Source of the DNA: Clostridia bacterium | GTDB lineage: Bacteria; Bacillota_A; Clostridia; Oscillospirales; CAG-272 | Assembly (NCBI GenBank): GCA_017445115.1 | Contig: JAFSUU010000035.1 | Coordinates: forward strand, 1 to 40,072 | Length of the DNA stretch: 40,072 nt | Direction of reading: 5' to 3' | Shown here: positions 27,402 to 33,360 of the stretch, one piece after another | Position numbering within the stretch: the first letter of the stretch is position 1 | Layout: each line of letters opens with the position of its first letter | Made by a program: the position numbers and the translations under genes | The notes under the pieces: generated by a model | Database searches by the model: none | What the model saw: the letters and a program-made list of their open reading frames with translations, nothing else | What the model was told of the DNA's origin: nothing

Positions 27402-28316
27402 TTACGTCAGAAAGGTAGTACCGAATAAGTTATTTATCGCGCACGAGATCGCGTCTGAGATCCGTTCGATTATTCTGTCGCTGTCGTTAAGCGTGACGAA
27501 AAAGCTCTTTCCGTTTTCCAGGATCTTCTCAAGCGCGGGGGAAATATCCGTGATACCGGCTTCTTCCAATGCATCTGTGATGAGAGTCGACGAACCGACG
27601 ACGGTCGGCGAACCTATTGATATCACCGGGCAGCCCATACTCTCTTTGTCAATTTCAGGACGGTTGTTTCCTATCCCTCCGCCGGGAGACAGCCCGGCAT
27701 CGGATATTTGAACGGTCGTTGCGAGCCGCGAGACTTTTCTCGCCGCCATGGCGTCTATCGCGATAATAAGGTCGGGACCTATTCTTCTTGAAATGCCGCG
27801 CAGTATTTCGGACGATTCGATCCCCGTCTGACCGAGAACTCCGGGAGATATTACGGAGACGTCGGCGCATCCCATTCCGTCGAGGACAGGATAAGCATCC
27901 TTTATATGCCTTGTAGCGTTGATCTTATCCGCGCATTTTGAACCGAGAGCGTCCGGCGTAACAAATCTGTTTCCGAGCCCTGCTATCAATACTTTTGTAT
28001 TCTCGTCCGGGCACTTCCCGAAAATTGTTTCAAACAGTTTTTTCAGTTCCGCTTCAATGATTTCACTCAGAAGCGAAACGTCCTTTTCGGATCTCGGCGA
28101 ATCGTCCGATATGGTGACGTAAGTTCCGATCTTTTTTCCGCTCTCGGAAACTCCTTCGTCATCGCTCACCGTCAGCGTTTCAACAATGACCTCGCCCATT
28201 GTTTTCTTTTCATATTTTGCGCTGCGGTATTCTTCCGGAGACAGTTTTCCGCTTTCACAGGCAAGATCGGTTTCAATGTATTTATCGGTTCGTTCGTTGG
28301 ATCGGGCGTTCATCAC
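27402..28316 (-). CDS. gpr: GPR, germination protease for small acid-soluble spore proteins
   Basis: A 304-residue aspartic-type protease of the GPR/HybD-like fold. It degrades the DNA-protecting SASPs when spores germinate. YIETDLACES near the N-terminus resembles the self-processing site, which itself looks like the SASP cut site, so it is probably made as a zymogen. Core marks: VLIAGLGNRFVTPDALG, ISPGVLGQTGIESSEIL, IIAIDAMAARKVSRLATTVQISDAGLSPGGGIGN, and CPVISIGSPTVV. The length is somewhat shorter than the Bacillus enzyme. A forespore-type promoter candidate lies upstream, and spoIIP follows. Confidence 0.95.
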   Translation of the reverse strand: MMNARSNERTDKYIETDLACESGKLSPEEYRSAKYEKKTMGEVIVETLTVSDDEGVSESGKKIGTYVTISDDSPRSEKDVSLLSEIIEAELKKLFETIFGKCPDENTKVLIAGLGNRFVTPDALGSKCADKINATRHIKDAYPVLDGMGCADVSVISPGVLGQTGIESSEILRGISRRIGPDLIIAIDAMAARKVSRLATTVQISDAGLSPGGGIGNNRPEIDKESMGCPVISIGSPTVVGSSTLITDALEEAGITDISPALEKILENGKSFFVTLNDSDRIIERISDAISCAINNLFGTTFLT

Positions 28317-28336
28317 AGCCTCCGTAAGTTTTTATT

Positions 28337-28365
28337 TATTATTCTTCGCGGCAAAAAGCTTATAC
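28337..28365 (-). promoter_or_regulatory. Candidate forespore (sigma-F/G) promoter of gpr
   Basis: Minus strand: GTATA (28361-28365), 17 bases, AATAATA (28337-28343). This resembles the GYATR / CATNHTA pattern of sigma-G promoters with one mismatch in the -10. No good sigma-A pair is seen here. Confidence 0.4.
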
Positions 28366-28428
28366 CCGGATCCGACTCCGTATTCGGCGGATAAATCAAG
28401 ATAATCTGTAAAAATAGCATAAAGCATC

Positions 28429-28457
28429 TTGATTTATTATTTTGTAGGTGCTATAAT
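28429..28457 (+). promoter_or_regulatory. Promoter of the substrate-binding protein gene
   Basis: TTGATT (28429-28434), a 17-base spacer, TATAAT (28452-28457) preceded by TG-C, so an extended -10 with a -35. Confidence 0.8.
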
Positions 28458-28528
28458 ATTATGGAATATTGGATGATTCACTCTTAATTGAGTTTTGTTT
28501 TTTCCGTACAAGGAGGAGCATTCCCGTT

Positions 28529-30304
28529 ATGAAAAAATTATTGGCTCTCGTGTTGTGCTTAGTTATGCTGACCGGCGTTCTCTCGTCCTGCACCACTTTG
28601 GAGGATGACGACAAAGGCGCGGTCATCGACGTCTATCTTACAAACGAGATATATGATTTCGACCCTGCCCGCGGATTTACGGACGCGTCTACGAGCAAGT
28701 TTTTGGCTCTCGTTTTCGAGGGCTTGACGCGCCTTGACGCGGATGGAAACTGGGAATATGCGCTGATGGACGACTATACCGTCTCCCAGGATGACGATGA
28801 GGCGTTCAAAATACAGATCACTTTAAAAGAATCGAAGTGGAGTGATTCCGTTCCCGTTCAGGCGAACGACTTTGTCTACGCGTGGAAGCGTATACTCGAT
28901 CCCGAATTCAAGTGCGAAGCGGCGTCTCTCTTGTTTGATATAAAGAATGCTTACGACGTTAAAATGGGCGATGCGTCGGTCGACGATTTCGGCGTTGCCG
29001 CCATTGAAACGTACGTTCTTGAAGTCACTTTCGAAAAGAAAGTCGATCTCGACGACTTTTTCAAAAAGACCGCGAGCCTCGCTCTCGTTCCGCTCCGCGA
29101 ATCTATAGTAGCTACAAACGACAACTGGGCTAAAAAAGCGTCTTCCATGATCACGAACGGCCCGTTCGACGTGAAGGAACTTACAAACAGCACCACGATA
29201 AGGCTTGAAAGAAGCGCTTACTATTACCGCGACACCACTGCGGACGGACCTCTTGACGAATACGTTATTCCGTATAGGATCATAACTCATTACGATACCG
29301 GAGATCTTTCCGATCAGCTCGAGGCGTTCCTTTCCGGTAAAATATTCTATCTCGGTGAGATCCCTCTCGACCGCAGAGCGGAATTTGCGGAATATGCGAA
29401 CGCATACGATTATCCCGCAACACACACCTATTATTTCAACGAAAACAACGAACTGTTCGCAAAAGCGGAAGTCAGACGCGCCCTTTCAATGGCGATCGAC
29501 AGGAATAAGATCGCCGAGATTGTTACGTTCGGCAAACCCGCGACCGGAATCATCCCTTCGATGATACTCGACAATGACGACAGATCGTTCAGAGAAAACG
29601 GCGGAGAGCTCATTTCCGCGGAAGCAGATCTTGCAGGCGCAAAATCTCTTCTCAAAAGTGCGCGCGTTTCCGGCGGTTCGTTCACGATCTCGATCAGAAA
29701 CGACGAGGCGGACCGTGCTGTCGCAGAGTACGTTAAAAGCGTATGGGAAGAACTCGGCTTTGACGTAACCATAAAGACACTCAGATATTCCACCGACGCT
29801 GAAGACAGTACCGTCGTAATTGATAACTTCTATAATGAGTATATCAACGGCAATTTTGACGTGATCGCAGTAGATATGACGATGCTTGCCGCTGACGCGT
29901 TCTCCGCCCTTGCTCCTTTTGCCGGGACTTATTCCGGATACGGAGTCAATATGGAGCCGGAACCGAATAAAGACGCGAACGGAAATGAAGTATATCTTTA
30001 CGAAAAGAGAAATCACGTGACCGGCTACAGCAATGCGGAGTACAACACTTTGTTTGAAAAGTATTTCGAGACCGCAGACCTTTCGGAAAGATCCGAACTG
30101 CTTCATCAGGCTGAAAAGATCCTGGTCGATGACGCGGTCGTAATGCCGCTCTATTTCATGCAGGATTCGTTCATGTTCTCAGACGTTCTCAGCCGTATCG
30201 GTTCCAACTATTACGGACGCACCTTCAACGATATGAAGATGAAGGATTATATGTCGTACAAGGATGACGGCGCTTCCGCCCTCAATTCAGGAAACAACGA
30301 CTGA
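28529..30304 (+). CDS. Peptide ABC transporter substrate-binding lipoprotein (SBP_bac_5, OppA-like)
   Basis: A 591-residue lipoprotein. The signal peptide ends in the lipobox LSSC with the acylated cysteine at residue 21. The mature protein has the family-5 binding-protein pattern: DPARGFTDASTSKFLALVFEGLTRLDADG, a domain with LKESKWSDSVPVQANDFVYAWKRILDPE, ITNGPFDVKELTNSTTIRLERSAYYY, AEVRRALSMAIDRNKIAEIV and the C-terminal LLHQAEKILVDDAVVMPLYFMQ. It captures oligopeptides or similar solutes outside the membrane. No permease or ATPase gene (oppBCDF) accompanies it, so it probably feeds a transporter encoded elsewhere. AAGGAGGAG is a very strong SD; a strong promoter and terminator make it monocistronic. 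Confidence 0.92.
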   Translation: MKKLLALVLCLVMLTGVLSSCTTLEDDDKGAVIDVYLTNEIYDFDPARGFTDASTSKFLALVFEGLTRLDADGNWEYALMDDYTVSQDDDEAFKIQITLKESKWSDSVPVQANDFVYAWKRILDPEFKCEAASLLFDIKNAYDVKMGDASVDDFGVAAIETYVLEVTFEKKVDLDDFFKKTASLALVPLRESIVATNDNWAKKASSMITNGPFDVKELTNSTTIRLERSAYYYRDTTADGPLDEYVIPYRIITHYDTGDLSDQLEAFLSGKIFYLGEIPLDRRAEFAEYANAYDYPATHTYYFNENNELFAKAEVRRALSMAIDRNKIAEIVTFGKPATGIIPSMILDNDDRSFRENGGELISAEADLAGAKSLLKSARVSGGSFTISIRNDEADRAVAEYVKSVWEELGFDVTIKTLRYSTDAEDSTVVIDNFYNEYINGNFDVIAVDMTMLAADAFSALAPFAGTYSGYGVNMEPEPNKDANGNEVYLYEKRNHVTGYSNAEYNTLFEKYFETADLSERSELLHQAEKILVDDAVVMPLYFMQDSFMFSDVLSRIGSNYYGRTFNDMKMKDYMSYKDDGASALNSGNND

Positions 30305-30322
30305 TCTTCAATAGCTACACTC

Positions 30323-30356
30323 AAGCAGGTGCGGTCATCGGCCGCACCTTGCTTTT
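30323..30356 (+). terminator. Intrinsic terminator after the binding-protein gene
   Basis: A stem 30323-30334/30342-30354 with a one-base bulge; the U-tract is the T run at 30353-30356. Confidence 0.75.
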
Positions 30357-30410
30357 CACTCACGGGGAAAATCTCCGGAGACATTTTTCAGGTTTTTCAG
30401 AGGAACAAAA

Positions 30411-31058
30411 ATGAAATCCTTATTGACAGATCCGAATGAGATCAAAATATTTATACTGTATTTGCTTGACAAAATAGGCTATCCTCTCGACTATCCCAGT
30501 ATCGGTACCATAATGGTGAAGGACGGAGTGATAAACTTTTTTGATTTTGCAGAGTGCTTCTTTGCGCTCGTCGAAGCCGGGCACATAAGAGAAGTGTATC
30601 CCGACGGGGACGGACCTTCGACACCTCAGATCACGGAAGATCCGAACGTTGCGCCCTTCGGACCGATAAATGACGCTGAGAACGCCGACGAAGAAGAAAC
30701 GACGTATCCGAGAAAGCTTTATGAAGTTACCGAAACAGGTCATAAGGTCGCGCTCGGACTCGGGGACAGTATTATGGAGTCGGTCAGAGAGCGCGGTTAC
30801 ATAAGTGCTTTGCGACATTTATCTCTCAAGAAAAAAGGCGCTAAGATCGAGTGCTTTTCCGAACCGGACGGCGACGTTTATACGGTGACAATAAGAATAA
30901 CCGACAAAGAGGGAACTGCGCTTGATATGAAGCTTCGCGCTGACAGCAAACATCAGGCGGACAAAATGACAGCCAACTTTGAAGAACGTCCCGAGGTCAT
31001 CTTCAGAGGATTGATTGCCCTGTTCAGCGGCGACGTAAACTTTATAGTTGAGCAGTGA
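30411..31058 (+). CDS. DUF4364 family protein, winged-helix-like
   Basis: A 215-residue cytoplasmic protein of the Firmicute DUF4364 family. The N-terminal third (NEIKIFILYLLDKIGYPLDYPSIGTIMVKDGVINFFDFAECFFALVEAGHI in outline) is a winged-helix-like pattern, with YEVTETGHKVALGL as the wing and end. The C-terminal half is a beta-rich domain with YTVTIRITDKEGTALDMKLRA. An acidic insert of about 35 residues lies between them. DNA binding is an inference from the fold; the regulon is unknown. SD AGAGGA precedes the ATG. It stands between a terminator and the sigma factor promoter. Confidence 0.8.
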   Translation: MKSLLTDPNEIKIFILYLLDKIGYPLDYPSIGTIMVKDGVINFFDFAECFFALVEAGHIREVYPDGDGPSTPQITEDPNVAPFGPINDAENADEEETTYPRKLYEVTETGHKVALGLGDSIMESVRERGYISALRHLSLKKKGAKIECFSEPDGDVYTVTIRITDKEGTALDMKLRADSKHQADKMTANFEERPEVIFRGLIALFSGDVNFIVEQ

Positions 31059-31144
31059 TTATTCATAAAATTTACCCAAAATACACAATTATGGCATTTG
31101 CTGGCAGAAAATTATAGCATTTCAAAAAAATTTTTGAAAATATC

Positions 31145-31172
31145 TTGATTTTTTTGTGGAATATGTTATACT
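31145..31172 (+). promoter_or_regulatory. Promoter of the sigma-70-like gene
   Basis: TTGATT (31145-31150), a 16-base spacer, TATACT (31167-31172). The predicted start is near 31179, only about 18 bases before the first possible ATG. Confidence 0.6.
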
Positions 31173-31196
31173 TAATTAAATCAAGTATGTAATTTT

Positions 31197-31814
31197 ATGT
31201 TAAAATGTTCCTTTCCCCATAATTTTTCAGTCGCGCAGAATATGAATAACGAAGAAATTGTTATCCTGGTCAAGAGAGTAAAAAACGGTGACGACGCTGC
31301 ATTTGAGACGCTCGTCAGGCAATACGGACCGCTTATTCATTCAATAGCGATTTCTTTTGACTATTCCGCGAAATCATCGGGATTCGGAAATATCTATGCG
31401 GATCTTTCGCAGGAATTGTCGATAGCGCTTTTTAAAGCTGCAGGTTCGTTTGATACCGATCAGAGTAAAGTGACGTTTGGCAATTACGCAAAGACTTGCC
31501 TGCGCAACTGCGCGGTTTCTTATCTTCGCAAATTGAAAAGTGCGAAGAGAAGGGACAGCAGAGCGAAGAACTCGATAAAAAAAGACAGAAAATCATACTC
31601 GGCTTTTTCCGACAACATGAGGGAGGACGTTTCCTCCGTACTGGAACTTGCAAGCTCTGTTCTATCCGCTTATGAATACGGTGTTTTTACAAAGTATTTG
31701 AGCGGGATGAGCGTTGCCGAGATCGCAGATTCCGTGAACCGAAGCCCTAAATCCGTCAGTAATGCGGTTTTCAGGTGCAAAGCGAAAATAAAAAGCCGGA
31801 GAGACGATAATTAG
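31197..31814 (+). CDS. Sigma-70 family RNA polymerase sigma factor (SigH-like)
   Basis: Up to 205 residues. Region 2 is seen in DDAAFETLVRQYGPLIHSIA and YADLSQELSIALFKAAGSFD, with the core-binding and -10-contacting helices. SVLSAYEYGVFTKYLSGMSVAEIADSVNRSPKSVSNAVFRCKAKI is a region 4 helix-turn-helix. The linker is basic. This two-domain layout fits SigH-like or ECF-like factors; it is shorter than SigA. The start is uncertain: neither ATG 31197 nor ATG 31242 (giving MNNEEIVILVKRVK, 190 residues, the more usual family start) has a visible SD. No anti-sigma gene is adjacent. SigH would fit the sporulation setting, but this is only inference. Confidence 0.82.
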   Translation: MLKCSFPHNFSVAQNMNNEEIVILVKRVKNGDDAAFETLVRQYGPLIHSIAISFDYSAKSSGFGNIYADLSQELSIALFKAAGSFDTDQSKVTFGNYAKTCLRNCAVSYLRKLKSAKRRDSRAKNSIKKDRKSYSAFSDNMREDVSSVLELASSVLSAYEYGVFTKYLSGMSVAEIADSVNRSPKSVSNAVFRCKAKIKSRRDDN

Positions 31815-31840
31815 GTAAACGGCGCGAAAGCGTTTTATAT

Positions 31841-31904
31841 GCCCGCAATAGCTTAATGAAAGAGCGTTGGTTTCAAAGGTGACGGTTTGACTCCGTCTGA
31901 GGGT
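31841..31904 (+). ncRNA. tRNA-like element lacking a complete anticodon arm (probable tRNA remnant)
   Basis: A 64-base stretch with tRNA parts in order. The 5' acceptor strand 31841-31847 pairs with 31898-31904 (six of seven positions, one G-U). A D-arm-like GCTT/GAGC flanks a 7-base loop. A perfect T-arm 31881-31885/31893-31897 encloses the 7-base loop TTTGACT (normally TTCGACT). Between D- and T-arms only about 15 bases remain, where about 23 are needed. They contain TTGG-TTTCAAA but not the returning CCAA strand. No CCA is encoded. It lies between the sigma factor and the zinc-ribbon gene, after a small GAAA-capped hairpin (31817-31835). Most likely a decayed tRNA; a structured leader is the alternative. 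Confidence 0.5.
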
Positions 31905-31941
31905 AAATTTATTTTTCTAATACTTTAAGCGAGGTAAAGAG

Positions 31942-32223
31942 ATGTTCCAGGACAAGACACTGACATGCAAGGAATGCGGAAAAGAATTCGTATTCACAGC
32001 CGGCGAGCAGGAATTCTACGCTGAAAAAGGCTTCCAGAACGAGCCTCAGAGATGCAAAGAATGCCGTGACGCGCGTAAAAACGCAAGCCGCGCACAGAGA
32101 GAAATGTTTACAACAGTGTGCGCACAGTGCGGCAAAGAGGCAACAGTTCCTTTCCAGCCCAACAGCGACAGACCCGTATATTGCAGCGAGTGCTTTGCGG
32201 CAATGAGAAACGCGAAAGAGTAA
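31942..32223 (+). CDS. Small protein with two zinc-ribbon motifs
   Basis: A 93-residue protein with paired CxxC motifs. The first half has CKECG and CKEC around EFYAEKGFQNEPQRC, a zinc-ribbon (zf-trcl/CxxC) pattern that is common in clostridia. The second half has CAQCG and CSEC. Eight cysteines in two sets could bind two zinc ions. It is charged, with no signal peptide or membrane segment, so it is cytoplasmic. The role is not known; nucleic-acid or protein binding is typical of the fold. An SD-like GAGGTAAAGAG precedes the ATG, and a 14-bp terminator follows. Confidence 0.85.
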   Translation: MFQDKTLTCKECGKEFVFTAGEQEFYAEKGFQNEPQRCKECRDARKNASRAQREMFTTVCAQCGKEATVPFQPNSDRPVYCSECFAAMRNAKE

Positions 32224-32256
32224 TTTCGTCGTTCAATATATAAGACAGTTGCTGTT

Positions 32257-32292
32257 AACCGGAGGTATGTTTGACATACCTCCGGTTTCCTT
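32257..32292 (+). terminator. Intrinsic terminator after the zinc-ribbon gene
   Basis: A 14-bp perfect stem 32257-32270/32274-32287 with loop TTG, followed by TCCTT. Confidence 0.85.
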
Positions 32293-32370
32293 ATTTCCCA
32301 TGTTTTTTCTGTATAAGCAAACTTTTTCCGAGAAAATTTTTGAAATGGTATATACTTTTTTATTCTGTTA

Positions 32371-32379
32371 TGCTATAAT
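32371..32379 (+). promoter_or_regulatory. Extended -10 promoter of the rlmB-like gene
   Basis: TGCTATAAT without a recognisable -35 at 17 bases. The surrounding 18-base stretch is identical to that upstream of murF. Confidence 0.6.
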
Positions 32380-32429
32380 ATATTGAATAAAAATCAAAAT
32401 GGATAATTATTACCAGTAAAGGGTGTCAG

Positions 32430-33272
32430 ATGGAACGATCCGAGAAGGACAAGAAGTCCTTTACTAAACCGGGCTATGATCGTCGCCCGAAAAGGTACGG
32501 TGATCATGCGAAAGAAGACCGGCATTTTTCCGAATCCGTTTCAAACGGCGTCGTTGCCGGACGCAATTCGGTGAGAGAACTTTTGAAAAGCGGGAGAAGC
32601 ATCGACAAGCTGTATGTCAAAAGCGGTGAAAGGGAAGGCTCTATAGTCGTTATCGTTGCAGAAGCGATTGACAGAGGCGTTCCGGTCGTAGAGGTCTCTC
32701 AGGATAAGCTGGATCAGATCTCCTGCGGATCAAATCATCAGGGGGTTGCGGCGCTGGCGGCTGAAAAAGAATACACAAACATCGAAGGTATTCTTGAAAT
32801 TGCTCGCGAAAGAGGTGAGAAACCGCTGATCGTGATCGCCGACGGTATTGAAGATCCTCAAAATCTCGGTGCTCTTATCAGATGCGCCGAGTGTGCCGGA
32901 GCTCACGGGATCATAATTCCCAAAAGGCGTGCGGTCGGTTTGACTCCCGCTGTAACAAAAGCTTCTGCCGGCGCGATAGAACATATGGCAATAGCGAAAG
33001 TCACAAATCTCGCGGACGCGGTGCTGAAGCTTCAGAAAGAAGGAATATGGGTATTTTCCGCAGAGGCGGGAGGCACGCCGTATTTCGAAGTCGATTTCAA
33101 TATACCTGCCGCAATAGTACTTGGAAGCGAAGGCTTCGGAGTGAGCCGTCTGATCAAAGAACGTTCGGATATGACGGTCTCGATCCCAATGTACGGTAAA
33201 GTTAATTCGCTTAACGTTTCCGCGGCGGCATCGGTCATTCTCTGCCACGCGGCAAGAATGCAGAGAACATGA
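32430..33272 (+). CDS. rlmB: RlmB-type 23S rRNA 2'-O-methyltransferase (SpoU/TrmH family)
   Basis: A 280-residue SPOUT methyltransferase. Residues 1-40 are a basic, flexible tail. The substrate-binding domain begins at VVAGRNSVRELLKSGRSIDKLYV, and CGSNHQGVAALAA links to the catalytic knot. The knot motifs are all there: VIADGIEDPQNLGALIRCAECAG, VLGSEGFGVSRLI and VSIPMYGKVNSLNVSAAASVILC. RlmB methylates G2251 of 23S rRNA; members of this family in Firmicutes (e.g. YacO) are often annotated so, but other RNA targets are possible. The start has AAAGGGTG upstream. Confidence 0.9.
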   Translation: MERSEKDKKSFTKPGYDRRPKRYGDHAKEDRHFSESVSNGVVAGRNSVRELLKSGRSIDKLYVKSGEREGSIVVIVAEAIDRGVPVVEVSQDKLDQISCGSNHQGVAALAAEKEYTNIEGILEIARERGEKPLIVIADGIEDPQNLGALIRCAECAGAHGIIIPKRRAVGLTPAVTKASAGAIEHMAIAKVTNLADAVLKLQKEGIWVFSAEAGGTPYFEVDFNIPAAIVLGSEGFGVSRLIKERSDMTVSIPMYGKVNSLNVSAAASVILCHAARMQRT

Positions 33273-33360
33273 TTTTTCCGCGCGATAAGGATTTCGCGTA
33301 AAATATATTTATTTTTCAGTAGACCGCCCGGCGCGGAAAACTGCGAAAGGACGTATCAGA

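Noticed and set aside
31841..31904. Functional tRNA
   Set aside because: The anticodon arm is about eight bases short and the T-loop has T in place of the invariant C.
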